A DNA stretch of 64,000 bases from positions 1,890,001-1,954,000 of the forward strand of contig NZ_CP027229.1 in assembly GCF_002999135.1 (NCBI RefSeq). The letters run 5' to 3'. A program made the translations under genes and the position numbers. Under the pieces are notes generated by a model. It made no database searches. It was not told the DNA's origin and saw only the letters and a program-made list of their open reading frames with translations. Shown piece after piece: positions 36,365 through 45,101 of the stretch. Source of the stretch: Capnocytophaga sp. oral taxon 878 (lineage in GTDB: Bacteria > Bacteroidota > Bacteroidia > Flavobacteriales > Flavobacteriaceae). The stretch's first letter is position 1, and every line of letters starts with the position of its first letter.

Positions 36365-38656
36365 ATGGAACAAGTATACATTTTTATGCTGTTCGTGTTC
36401 TTGGTACTTGCCGTGATTGATTTGGTGGTGGGTGTGAGCAACGATGCGGCTAACTTTTTGAACTCGGCAGTAGGCTCGAAGGTGGCTACTATTCGTACTA
36501 TTATGATTGTAGCGAGTGTAGGGGTTGCCATAGGGGCTATGTTCTCCAGTGGGATGATGGAAATAGCAAGGAAGGGTATTTTTAATCCGGAGCTATTTTA
36601 CTTTAACGAGGTTATGGTGATATTTATGTCGGTTATTTTGGCAGATATATTGCTGTTTGATCTTTTTAATAGTATAGGGTTACCGACTTCGACGACTGTA
36701 TCGATAGTGTTTGAGCTTTTGGGAGCTGCTATGTGTGTGGCGACTATTAAGACTTTTAACAGTGGGGAATCATTACTGGGAGCTTTTGACTACATTAATA
36801 CTGGAGAGGCTGGCAAGATTATTATGGGGATATTCACTTCGGTAGCTATTGCCTTTACGGTGGGTACTGCAGTGCAATATTTGGCTAGGCTTATTTTTTC
36901 GTTTAAATATCAGGAGCAAGTAAAGTATGTAGGTGGGGTGTTTGGTGGATTATCACTAACGGGACTGACCTACTTTATTGTTTTTAAGGGACTAAAGGAT
37001 GTTGCTTTTATTCCTAAAGAAGCCGTTATGTGGATGGATAATAATATTATCTTGCTACTTATCGGCTGTTTTATTTTCTTTTCGGTGCTATCGCAGGTAC
37101 TTATCCGTATGAAGATTAATATTTTCAGGGTAATTATACTTAGTGGTACTTTTGCTTTGGCGATGGCGTTTGCGGGGAATGACTTGGTGAACTTTATTGG
37201 GGTACCTGTAGCGGCATACCAATCATACGATATATGGCATACATCGGGCGAGGCGCATAATGGGCTGCTGATGAATGCTTTATCGGACAATGATATTAGC
37301 ACGCCTACGGCTATATTGTTACTTACTGGTTTTGTAATGATACTTACGCTATGGTTCTCAAAGAAAGCGCGCCACGTGATAGATACTGGTGTGAACCTTT
37401 CAAGACAAAGCGAGGGAGGTGATGAGAAATTTTCATCGAACTTTTTGTCGCGTTTTTTAGTGCGTATTACTGTGATTTGTGCTAATGGGGTGAACTATAT
37501 AATGCCTAAGAAGCTGAGTGATGCTATTGATAGACGCTTTGAGAAACCAGAGGAAGACCCTAATGTGAAAGAGGAGGATTTGCCTGCTTTTGACTTGGTA
37601 CGGGCAGCTATTAACCTTGTGGTATCAAGTAGTTTGATAGCGATAGGAACATCATTCAAGTTGCCGCTATCAACCACATACGTTACTTTTATGGTGGCTA
37701 TGGGGTCGTCATTGGCGGATAGAGCTTGGGGACGTGATAGTGCTGTGTACCGTGTAGCAGGAGTGCTAAATGTGATAGGCGGGTGGTTTTTGACAGCTAT
37801 CGTAGCCTTTATAGGAGCTTTCTTGGTGGCAGGGGTATTGTATTACGGTAGTGTAATAGGACTCATCTTGATGATTATGGTAGTAGGGTTTTTACTTATT
37901 AGGAATGCTATTGCTTATAGAAATAAACAGAAAGCTAAGGCGCAAGGGAAACGCTTTGAGAGAGCTGACCTTGCTACCATTGGTGGGGTGATTAAAGAGA
38001 GTTCGACATACGTATCGGAAACGATTTTCCGGATTGACCAGCTGTATAGTAAAGTAGTGAAGAACCTTGGCACACAAGACTTAGGCAAACTTACTAAAAA
38101 CAAGAAGAACGCTAAGAAATTAGAAAAAGAATTGGATGAGCTGAAAGGGAATGTGTATTACTTTATAAAATCATTGAACGAAAGCTCGGTAGCTTCAAGC
38201 AAGTTTTATATTCTTATTTTGGATTACTTGCAAGATATGGCGCAGTGCCTAACGGCTATCACACTAAATAGTTATGAGCATGTGAATAATAACCATAAGA
38301 ATCTGAAATTTAATCAGCTAAGAGATTTGAAATATATTTCGGACAAGATGGAGAGTGTATTCAAAGCTGAAGCAGAGATTTTTAAAGGTGATGATTACAA
38401 TAAACTTACTCCGATTTTTGAGGAATGTAAGGAACTTAAAGACCAACTTTCTAAAATGGTGCAGAAACAAATAGACCGGATACGCACTACTGAAACAAGC
38501 CATAAAACTACTAAGCTTTATTTTAGTATTTTGCTTGAAACTAATGCGCTTATTCGTGCTAACAACAACCTGCTTATGCAGTTTGACGAGTATCAAAAGC
38601 AGCAGAATAAGAAGAAGAAAGTAAGTTTGATAACTCAAGTAACAGGGAAGAAATAG
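36365..38656 (+). CDS. PiT-family inorganic phosphate transporter with PhoU-like tail
   Basis: 763 residues, inner membrane. Two PiT repeats: the N-terminal GVSNDAANFLNSAVGS (about 24-39) and GLPTSTTVSIVFELLGAA, and the C-terminal GTSFKLPLSTTYVTFMVAMG, with about 12 membrane segments. The last ~200 residues (from about 540) are a helical, charged cytoplasmic domain like the PhoU-type regulators (IKESSTYVSETIFRIDQLY...), fused here as in many Bacteroidota. Na+ or H+ coupled phosphate uptake is the expected function. No pho regulator in the neighbourhood. Confidence 0.92.
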   Translation: MEQVYIFMLFVFLVLAVIDLVVGVSNDAANFLNSAVGSKVATIRTIMIVASVGVAIGAMFSSGMMEIARKGIFNPELFYFNEVMVIFMSVILADILLFDLFNSIGLPTSTTVSIVFELLGAAMCVATIKTFNSGESLLGAFDYINTGEAGKIIMGIFTSVAIAFTVGTAVQYLARLIFSFKYQEQVKYVGGVFGGLSLTGLTYFIVFKGLKDVAFIPKEAVMWMDNNIILLLIGCFIFFSVLSQVLIRMKINIFRVIILSGTFALAMAFAGNDLVNFIGVPVAAYQSYDIWHTSGEAHNGLLMNALSDNDISTPTAILLLTGFVMILTLWFSKKARHVIDTGVNLSRQSEGGDEKFSSNFLSRFLVRITVICANGVNYIMPKKLSDAIDRRFEKPEEDPNVKEEDLPAFDLVRAAINLVVSSSLIAIGTSFKLPLSTTYVTFMVAMGSSLADRAWGRDSAVYRVAGVLNVIGGWFLTAIVAFIGAFLVAGVLYYGSVIGLILMIMVVGFLLIRNAIAYRNKQKAKAQGKRFERADLATIGGVIKESSTYVSETIFRIDQLYSKVVKNLGTQDLGKLTKNKKNAKKLEKELDELKGNVYYFIKSLNESSVASSKFYILILDYLQDMAQCLTAITLNSYEHVNNNHKNLKFNQLRDLKYISDKMESVFKAEAEIFKGDDYNKLTPIFEECKELKDQLSKMVQKQIDRIRTTETSHKTTKLYFSILLETNALIRANNNLLMQFDEYQKQQNKKKKVSLITQVTGKK

Positions 38657-38674
38657 TTAAGTTTTTTTGGGAGC

Positions 38675-38704
38675 TTGCTAGTTAAATATTTTTTTATACT
38701 TTTG
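38675..38704 (+). promoter_or_regulatory. Promoter of the YceI lipoprotein gene
   Basis: TTG (38675-38677, within TTGCTAGTTA), 19-bp spacer, TACTTTTG (38697-38704), 31 bp before the ATG. Confidence 0.7.
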
Positions 38705-38735
38705 CACTTAGAATAACTTAAAATAATTTTTACCA

Positions 38736-39401
38736 ATGAAAAAAATGACACTTTGTTTGGCAACTATTGCCGCTGTAGCCTTAACAAGCTGCAACAACAC
38801 CACTAACAACCAAAACACTAATACACAGACTGTAACTACTGAACAAACTACAACGCCTGAGGCTGTAGAGGGAGGGTTTGCTTATAAAGTAAGTCCTATC
38901 TCGGTAGTGGAGTGGGTAGGCACAAAACCTGCTGGGAAACACAATGGTACTATTAACGTTACTGCTGGAGGTGTGGATGTAGAAAATGGAGTTATTACTA
39001 AAGGTGAGTTTGTAATGGATATGAATACCATTACTGTACTTGACTTAGAAGCTGGGAAAGGGAAAGAAGACCTTGAGGCACATCTTAAAGGTACTGACCC
39101 AGAAAAAGTAGATCACTTTTTTAACGTAAAAGAATATCCTACCGCTACTTTTGTATTTAAGAGTTTTGATGGTAAAACGCTTACTGGAGACCTTACTGTA
39201 AAAGGTAAGACTAAAGAGGTTTCGTTTCCAGCAACTGTTACTATTACCGATACTAAATTGGCTATTGACTCGGAGCCATTTAAGATTAATCGTGTAGATT
39301 TTGGCGTGAACTATGGTTCAAAATCAGTATTTGATAATTTGAAGGACAAATTTATTAATGATGATATTGAATTGGTAGTAAAAGCAAAACTTACTAAATA
39401 A
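38736..39401 (+). CDS. YceI-family lipoprotein
   Basis: 221 residues. Lipoprotein signal MKKMTLCLATIAAVALTSC, then an Asn/Thr-rich linker (residues 20-42) and a full YceI domain (about 50-220: SVVEWVGTKPAGKHNGTINV ... HLKGTDPEKVDHFFNVKEYP ... VDFGVNYG). YceI proteins form an elongated lipocalin-like barrel binding isoprenoid lipids; physiological role unclear. It has its own promoter and terminator. A distant relative lies in the stress operon at 9547. Confidence 0.9.
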   Translation: MKKMTLCLATIAAVALTSCNNTTNNQNTNTQTVTTEQTTTPEAVEGGFAYKVSPISVVEWVGTKPAGKHNGTINVTAGGVDVENGVITKGEFVMDMNTITVLDLEAGKGKEDLEAHLKGTDPEKVDHFFNVKEYPTATFVFKSFDGKTLTGDLTVKGKTKEVSFPATVTITDTKLAIDSEPFKINRVDFGVNYGSKSVFDNLKDKFINDDIELVVKAKLTK

Positions 39402-39435
39402 GGAATCTGGAGACGGATTCAGTATAAAGAATTTT

Positions 39436-39474
39436 AACTTTGTCAAGGTTAGGAACTTTGACAAAGTTTTTTAA
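39436..39474 (+). terminator. Terminator after the YceI gene
   Basis: Stem AACTTTGTCAA (39436-39446) with TTGACAAAGTT (39458-39468), then a T run. Confidence 0.8.
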
Positions 39475-39494
39475 GTTTATAACTATATATCATT

Positions 39495-40748
39495 ATGATT
39501 GACCCTGTTTCTGTTGTTATTATTCTTATAACACTTGTACTTTCAGCTTTTTTTTCGGGCTTTGAGATAGCATACGTGTCATCTAACAAAGTACACGTTG
39601 AAATTTTAAAAAAGCAAGAAGGTATTATTGCAAATGTACTAACCAAGCTAACATGTAAGCCATCAAAACTGCTGGCTACTATGCTAGTAGGAAATAATGT
39701 AGCTTTGGTAGTGTATGGCTTTGAAATGGGGAAAGTTATGACTGCAATGTTACCGCCTTTTTTTCAAAATGTAGTATGGCATACGGTTATTTCAACCCTT
39801 ATTATACTTATTACAGCTGAGTTTATGCCAAAGGTATTCTTTCAGATTTACGCAAACCAATTGCTGAAAGTATTTGCCTTGCCTGCATACTTTTTTTATT
39901 TGCTTTTTTATCCTTTTTCAAGCTTTGTAATGTGGATTTCAGACTTTGTGCTGAAAGTTTTCTTCAAAACAAAAGGAGATTATGTGCCTTTGTCATTTAG
40001 TAAAATAGAGTTGGTAGATTATATTTCGGAGCAAATGGAAAATGCCCCTGAGAAGAATGAGGTAGATAGTGAGGTACAGATGTTTCAGAATGCTTTGGAA
40101 TTTTCGGGAGTAAAAGCACGTGAGATTATGATACCCCGCACAGAGCTGGTGGCAGTAGAGCTAAATGAAACTATAGAGAAGCTGATAGCTACTTTTGTAT
40201 CATCTGGATTTTCAAAAATACTGATATATAAAGAAAATATTGATGATATTTTAGGTTATGTACACTCATTTGATATGTTCAAAAAACCTAAGAATATTAA
40301 GGATGTGCTCATACCAATAGTAAATATACCCGAAACAATCCAAATTAATGAAGTACTAAACCTACTGACTCGTAAGCGCAAAAGTATGGCAGTAGTATTG
40401 GATGAATATGGAGGTACCTCGGGAATTGTAACTTTAGAAGATATAGTAGAGGAGCTTTTTGGAGAGATTGAAGACGAACATGACAAAGAGAAATTCATTG
40501 AGGAGAGAATATCAATGAACGAGTACTTATTTTCGGCACGTTTAAAGGTAGAATACTTAAATGAGACTTATCGGTTAGAAATACCTGAAAGTGAAGAGTA
40601 TGAAACGCTAGGAGGCTTTATTTTAGTGCACACTGAAGAAATACCTATACAAGGAGAAGTAATACAAATACCACCTTTTATAATAACTATTGAATCATGT
40701 TCACAAACTAAGATAGAAAAGGTAAAGCTCTGCATAAAAGAAGAATAA
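39495..40748 (+). CDS. CNNM/CorC-type membrane protein with CBS domains (hemolysin family)
   Basis: 417 residues. N-terminal DUF21/CNNM domain with about four membrane segments (1-150), where SAFFSGFEIAYVSSN is the family motif; a CBS pair at about 205-325 (REIMIPRTELVAVE ... VVLDEYGGTSGIVTLEDIVEELFGEIEDEHD); and a C-terminal CorC/HlyC domain (335-415). Members transport or sense Mg2+/Co2+; a paralog, GldE, assists gliding in flavobacteria, but I cannot tell which group this belongs to. Monocistronic by position. Confidence 0.88.
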   Translation: MIDPVSVVIILITLVLSAFFSGFEIAYVSSNKVHVEILKKQEGIIANVLTKLTCKPSKLLATMLVGNNVALVVYGFEMGKVMTAMLPPFFQNVVWHTVISTLIILITAEFMPKVFFQIYANQLLKVFALPAYFFYLLFYPFSSFVMWISDFVLKVFFKTKGDYVPLSFSKIELVDYISEQMENAPEKNEVDSEVQMFQNALEFSGVKAREIMIPRTELVAVELNETIEKLIATFVSSGFSKILIYKENIDDILGYVHSFDMFKKPKNIKDVLIPIVNIPETIQINEVLNLLTRKRKSMAVVLDEYGGTSGIVTLEDIVEELFGEIEDEHDKEKFIEERISMNEYLFSARLKVEYLNETYRLEIPESEEYETLGGFILVHTEEIPIQGEVIQIPPFIITIESCSQTKIEKVKLCIKEE

Positions 40749-41295
40749 TGAGTACTTTATTAAGATATTACACAAAAGAACCGTATAGTGTATATACAAA
40801 TATAAGATTTTTGAACTTTTTATAAGTAATAAAGATTCTTGTTAACGACTGGTAATCAGCAATCTATATTAAAAATTCATTTAAAAACATAGTTTGGCAC
40901 ATTATTTTCTATACTTATAATGTAAGGTTTAGCAGACGGGAGTTAGTTAAAAACTTACAATTAGTGCATAAAATGATAATAAATGATATTGTTTTTGAAT
41001 TGCTTTAAAAGACTGAATTAAAGAAAATTACTGAATTGCTATAAGAAACATTGTTAGATAAAAATTAGATTAAAAATTACTATTATTCATTAAAACAGAA
41101 GTTTGAGAAATACAGAGATTGCTAAATAAACATTGTTATTACTAATAAGACATTCTCACTCATCAACAAAAAAAACAAACTGAAAAAAATTGAATTACTA
41201 AATCATTTATTAAACTATTGTAACAATATTCATATTTTGAAAGTTTTCAAAATATTCAATTTTGGAGTTAGTAGTAGTATTTATATGCATTGTGA

Positions 41296-41327
41296 AAAAG
41301 GGCTCTTCCAAAAGGGAGAGCCTTTTT
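41296..41327 (+). terminator. Terminator, probably for the plus-strand gene upstream
   Basis: Hairpin GGGCTCTTCC / GGGAGAGCC with loop AAAA and a T run on the plus strand. Confidence 0.7.
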
Positions 41328-41339
41328 TATATAAAAAAA

Positions 41340-41370
41340 GTCCTGCTAATTATACTCAGCAGGATTTTTT
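41340..41370 (-). terminator. Terminator of the cytochrome c gene
   Basis: Hairpin TCCTGCTGAG...TTAGCAGGA 17-47 bp past the stop of the minus-strand gene; it can also act on the plus strand (T run at 41365). Confidence 0.75.
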
Positions 41371-41386
41371 ATTGATTATCATTTAT

Positions 41387-41887
41387 TTACTTTATTGTTC
41401 GTAGGTATTCTAATACTTCGCGAGCTTGTTGCTCAGTAAGATGCTGATCTAGCATCAAGCTTTTGTACTCTTCAACTAGTTTTTTAGCAATAGGGTCTTG
41501 CTGTTCCATTTTATTAGGTACGAGGATCATATTCATTACCCATTCAGGGGTACGTCTATCAAACAAACCTATCATAGCGGGACCTGTAAGTCGTTTTTTA
41601 GGACGATGACAAGAAATACAATAAGAGTTAAATATCTCTTCACCTTTAGCTGCAAGAGCAGCATCAGGAGTGTCAGAAAGAGGTGGATTTAGCGTAATAG
41701 GATTTACTCCTTTGTTGTTCTGCCAGTCAGGAAAATCAGCAGCAGGAGCTACAGGGGCAGAAGTCGCAGGAGCTGAAGTGCTTGCTTGTGTACCATTATT
41801 ACTCTCAGTATTATTATTGTTGTTCGCACCTCCTCCGCAAGCGGTTAAAAGAGCTATAGTGGTGAGTGTTAAAAAGTGTTTTTTCAT
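41387..41887 (-). CDS. Cytochrome c lipoprotein
   Basis: 166 residues. Lipoprotein signal MKKHFLTLTTIALLTAC, Asn/Ala/Pro-rich linker (20-50), then a single class I cytochrome c domain (about 80-165) with heme motif CISCH (about residue 93-97) and a Met-containing distal region (NMILVPNKMEQQ). It likely carries electrons in the periplasm, tethered to a membrane. hemB lies next to it on the same strand, but the 107-bp gap does not show cotranscription. Confidence 0.9.
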   Translation of the reverse strand: MKKHFLTLTTIALLTACGGGANNNNNTESNNGTQASTSAPATSAPVAPAADFPDWQNNKGVNPITLNPPLSDTPDAALAAKGEEIFNSYCISCHRPKKRLTGPAMIGLFDRRTPEWVMNMILVPNKMEQQDPIAKKLVEEYKSLMLDQHLTEQQAREVLEYLRTIK

Positions 41888-41993
41888 TAAAAGAATATAT
41901 AATCTATTAAAATTAATTTACAAAAAAAATAAAAGTAGCCTTAGTTTTTATATACTCCTCTTCTAACAAAGGAATAATTAGTTCAATTATTTT

Positions 41994-42980
41994 CTAAAGT
42001 AATCTTACAGCATCTTTAGCAAAGTAACTTGCTATAAGATCAGCTCCAGCACGCTTAATGCTAACAAGCTGTTCCATCATTACGGCATCGTGATCAAGCC
42101 AACCATTTGCAGCTGCAGCCTTTAGCATAGCATATTCTCCTGATACTTGATACACTGCTACAGGTACTTCGCTCATATTCTTCACTTCACGTACAATGTC
42201 AAGGTAAGGCAATCCTGGTTTAACCATTACTATATCGGCACCTTCTTCAATATCCATACGAGTCTCACGCAAAGCTTCGATTCGATTATGCGGATCCATT
42301 TGATAAGTCTTTTTATCCTTAGGAATATCTTTCTCATCAACAGGCGCACTATCAAGAGCATCGCGGAAAGGACCATAAAAAGCCGAAGCATATTTAGCAC
42401 TATAAGCCATAATCCCTACATTCTCAAAAGCGTTATCTTCAAGAGTCTCTCTAATAGACTGTATACGTCCATCCATCATATCACTCGGAGCCACAAAGTC
42501 TGCTCCTGCTTGAGCGTGTGATAATGCCATCTGGCATAAAGCATCAACTGTAGGATCATTCAGCACAATACCTTTTTCAATAATACCATCGTGCCCATAG
42601 ACCGAATAAGGATCAAGAGCCACATCTGTCATTACAAGCATATCAGGAGCTGCATCCTTAATTGTTTTTATAGCTCTTTGCATTAAGCCATTAGGGTTTA
42701 TAGCTTCTGCCCCTTTGTTATCTTTTAGGTTATCAGGTACTTTAACAAATAAAAGAACTGACTTAAGTCCTAATTGCCAAAGCTCTTTTACTTCATTAGT
42801 TAGCAAATCAAGACTATAACGATAGTAATTAGGCATCGATGGAATTTCATCTTTTATACCTTTCCCCTCTACTACAAACAAGGGTACAATAAAATCATTA
42901 GGGCTTAAAATAGTCTCTTGTACAAGGCTGCGTATGGTACTATTCACACGCAAGCGGCGGTTACGTCGTAATGGATACAT
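41994..42980 (-). CDS. hemB: Porphobilinogen synthase (delta-aminolevulinate dehydratase)
   Basis: 328 residues; condenses two 5-aminolevulinate molecules in haem synthesis. Catalytic lysines lie in MAYSAKYASAFYGPFRDAL (about 195) and VMVKPGLPYLDIV (about 248, the signature). The metal site VMTDVALDPYSVYGHDG has Asp in place of the zinc-binding Cys residues, indicating the Mg-dependent type. Normal length. Confidence 0.97.
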   Translation of the reverse strand: MYPLRRNRRLRVNSTIRSLVQETILSPNDFIVPLFVVEGKGIKDEIPSMPNYYRYSLDLLTNEVKELWQLGLKSVLLFVKVPDNLKDNKGAEAINPNGLMQRAIKTIKDAAPDMLVMTDVALDPYSVYGHDGIIEKGIVLNDPTVDALCQMALSHAQAGADFVAPSDMMDGRIQSIRETLEDNAFENVGIMAYSAKYASAFYGPFRDALDSAPVDEKDIPKDKKTYQMDPHNRIEALRETRMDIEEGADIVMVKPGLPYLDIVREVKNMSEVPVAVYQVSGEYAMLKAAAANGWLDHDAVMMEQLVSIKRAGADLIASYFAKDAVRLL

Positions 42981-43018
42981 ATTAATTCGTTTCGCAAATA
43001 ATTAGTTGTTATTTCTTC

Positions 43019-43507
43019 TTATCTTTTTATTTTTTCAAAGAATTTTCTTACTTCTTGTTCAAATATACCTATGGGGTAACTATGCGCCATCGTGTTTATC
43101 AGGTGTATTTCTGCTGGCTGGCGCAACTGTAAGTTATTCTTAAGCGCTTCAAGTGATTCCCAAGGGTTTATCACACTATCTTGCAAGCCTATCACCACCT
43201 GCATATAGGCAGCATAATGAGGATTAGGTTCTACTTTCGTAGGCACTTGATCTTGATAAGTCATAGCTGGGTTAAATAACAAGCAAGGCTTCAAAAGCGC
43301 TTGTGCCAAGTAATAACCCACCAATCCCCCAGCACTGGAACCTATAATTACTGTTACATCTGCATATTCCTCACTCAAAACACTCAGTAAGTTCGGACTA
43401 TTCCTATAGTCCAACTCAGGAGCGCATATTTGTCCATAAGTCGAAAGCACTGTACGCCTATCTTCTTGAAGCGTGCTATCCAACCCGTGAAGGTAAAGTA
43501 TTTTCAT
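43019..43507 (-). CDS. YqiA-like alpha/beta hydrolase (esterase)
   Basis: 162 residues, cytosolic. The strand-turn MKILYLHGLDST, nucleophile motif GSSAGG (Ser ~57), acid in GLQDSVINP (Asp ~109) and His in MAHSYP (~143) give a complete triad of the UPF0227/YqiA family. Substrate unknown. The promoter at 43540-43569 is 33 bp upstream. Confidence 0.8.
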   Translation of the reverse strand: MKILYLHGLDSTLQEDRRTVLSTYGQICAPELDYRNSPNLLSVLSEEYADVTVIIGSSAGGLVGYYLAQALLKPCLLFNPAMTYQDQVPTKVEPNPHYAAYMQVVIGLQDSVINPWESLEALKNNLQLRQPAEIHLINTMAHSYPIGIFEQEVRKFFEKIKR

Positions 43508-43539
43508 TTTAAAAACAGATAATAATCTCTTATTTACCG

Positions 43540-43569
43540 CAAAGGTACAATTATTTCACTAATTAGCAA
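43540..43569 (-). promoter_or_regulatory. Promoter of the YqiA-like gene
   Basis: Minus-strand TACCTTTG (43540-43547), 19-bp spacer, TTG (43567-43569) within TTGCTAATTAG. Confidence 0.7.
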
Positions 43570-43595
43570 GTCTAATACAGCAAAATTAAAACTTT

Positions 43596-44270
43596 TTACC
43601 TCTTAACCAATGCCAATATCTTCTCTACCTGCTCCTCAATTGTCAGATGCGTATTATCAATTACTATAGCATCTTCAGCCTTCTTAAGAGGTGATTCCTT
43701 CCTCGTCGTATCTATATGATCTCGGTGCTGAATATTAGCCAACACCTCCTCAAATGATGAGTTATCCCCCTTATTCTGCAACTCTTTATAACGCCGCTCA
43801 GCACGTACTTGTTCCGAGGCCGTCATAAATATCTTAAGTTCCGCCTCCGGAAATACAGTCGTACCTATATCACGTCCATCCATAACAATACCCTTCTGCT
43901 CGCCCAATTTGCGTTGCAAGTTTACAAGGTAAGTCCTCACTTCAGGTTGTTTAGCCACCTCACTCACCCAGTTCGCTATTTCAATACCGCGTATCTCATT
44001 CTCAATATTCTTCCCATTGAGGTAAATCTCCGAAAAACCTAAATCCGCATTATATACAAATTTAATCTCCGATTGCCGAAGCGCCTTCATCAAAGGCTTC
44101 ACCTCTATCCCCGAGGTCGATGCATATCCTTTCTCAAGTGCCAAATAGGTCACCGCTCTATACATAGCCCCCGTATCAATATAAACATAGCCAAGTGCCT
44201 TAGCTACAGCTTTCGCAGTGGTACTCTTCCCTGTCGATGAGTATCCATCAATTGCAATGATAATATCCAT
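43596..44270 (-). CDS. cmk: Cytidylate kinase
   Basis: 224 residues; phosphorylates CMP/dCMP. P-loop AIDGYSSTGKST (about 6-17), DTGAMYRAVTYLAL (32-45), MDGRDIGTTVFPEA (about 135-148) and LIDxRR-type region VRAERRYKEL are present. Normal bacterial length. Monocistronic with the promoter at 44352-44382. Confidence 0.97.
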   Translation of the reverse strand: MDIIIAIDGYSSTGKSTTAKAVAKALGYVYIDTGAMYRAVTYLALEKGYASTSGIEVKPLMKALRQSEIKFVYNADLGFSEIYLNGKNIENEIRGIEIANWVSEVAKQPEVRTYLVNLQRKLGEQKGIVMDGRDIGTTVFPEAELKIFMTASEQVRAERRYKELQNKGDNSSFEEVLANIQHRDHIDTTRKESPLKKAEDAIVIDNTHLTIEEQVEKILALVKR

Positions 44271-44351
44271 TATTTTTACTTTTTTTATTTGCTAATTAAG
44301 CTCTTTTTTTATCCACTTATTAGCAATCATTAGTTATTGTGTTATCTGTTG

Positions 44352-44382
44352 CAAAGGTACTAAATTAATTTCAATAACCAAA
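44352..44382 (-). promoter_or_regulatory. cmk promoter
   Basis: Minus-strand TACCTTTG (44352-44359), 19-bp spacer, TTTG (44379-44382). Confidence 0.75.
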
Positions 44383-44407
44383 GAAATAAAATTTTTTATT
44401 CATATTA

Positions 44408-44439
44408 TTTGGATACATTCAAAATAATGCATACCTTTG
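44408..44439 (+). promoter_or_regulatory. Promoter of candidate small RNA 1
   Basis: TTTG (44408-44411), 20-bp spacer, TACCTTTG (44432-44439), facing away from cmk, with no protein gene for 660 bp. Confidence 0.65.
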
Positions 44440-44445
44440 CACCGT

Positions 44446-44606
44446 TGTTTGAAGGAATATAACAATAGTGTTTTTATATTTCGTTTTTAATATTTACTGT
44501 AGATGAGTTGTTTTTTTAGTGTTTTTAATAGTTGTTATTTGCTCATTTACAGTTAAGTAAGTTAGTTTTCAATCTCGAAGAGGCTGCCCACAAGCAGCCT
44601 CTTTTG
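44446..44606 (+). ncRNA. Candidate small RNA 1 (about 160 nt)
   Basis: Bounded by a good promoter and a strong terminator. The middle can pair ACTGTAGATGAG (44496-44507) with CTCATTTACAGT (44542-44553), one G-U pair, with a U-rich loop. A 17-codon frame (MSCFFSVFNSCYLLIYS, 44503-44556) lies within the same stem, so a leader or micro-peptide is an alternative. Confidence 0.45.
44579..44606 (+). terminator. Terminator of candidate small RNA 1
   Basis: Stem AGAGGCTGC (44579-44587) with GCAGCCTCT (44594-44602), six-base loop, T run. Confidence 0.8.
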
Positions 44607-44704
44607 TATAACTATCCATCCCCCCAGTATCCCACCATCCCCCACCCCTACCCTACCTTTCCCCCAAAAACTACCTCCTTCAAACCTAATATTAAACAAT
44701 TCTC

Positions 44705-44985
44705 ATCTATTTCTCACTTTTATTGCCAATCTTTCAAAATCACTCACCCCCCTAATTCCTAATACTTCCCTCCTATTACCTAATCTCTTTCCCCTGATAA
44801 TCAGATAGCTTTACTACCAACCTCCTTCCAACTATCCCTTAGGATGAACGAACCTATAACGAACTATAAACGAAGGATAAACGAACTATAAACCAACAAC
44901 AAACATTACTTCCTTGATTTCCAGTTACTTCACATCCAATCCCTCTCTTTGCATTATCCGCAACAAAACTCCCAAAACATTGCAT
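44705..44985 (-). repeat. Dispersed intergenic repeat, copy 3 (inverted)
   Basis: On the minus strand TTGTTGCG at 44966-44959 is followed after 70 bp by a degenerate unit (TTGGTT, 44896-44891) and four TTCGTT units starting at 44885, 44874, 44863 and 44852. Block C (TTGGCAATAAAAGTGAG) is near 44734-44718. This copy has five units, the first degenerate, still at the 70-bp offset. Confidence 0.8.
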
Positions 44986-45041
44986 ATTTCTCAAAAACAT
45001 CCCCTTCCACACTCTAATTCCCAAATTTGCTAATTCCCAAA

Positions 45042-45072
45042 TTTGCTAATTTCCTAATTTTTACTACCTTTG
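45042..45072 (+). promoter_or_regulatory. Promoter of the 45102 gene
   Basis: TTTG (45042-45045, in TTTGCTAATTT), 19-bp spacer, TACCTTTG (45065-45072), 29 bp before the ATG at 45102. Confidence 0.7.
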
Positions 45073-45101
45073 CCCTATATTTGAAAATAACACTATACAG
45101 T

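Larger units (their letters stand above)
40749..41386. other. AT-rich intergenic region
   Basis: 638 bp with many short A/T words and no supported gene between 40750 and 41280. The final 90 bp carry two terminators. I see no promoter pair or repeat matching the families described elsewhere. Confidence 0.5.
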
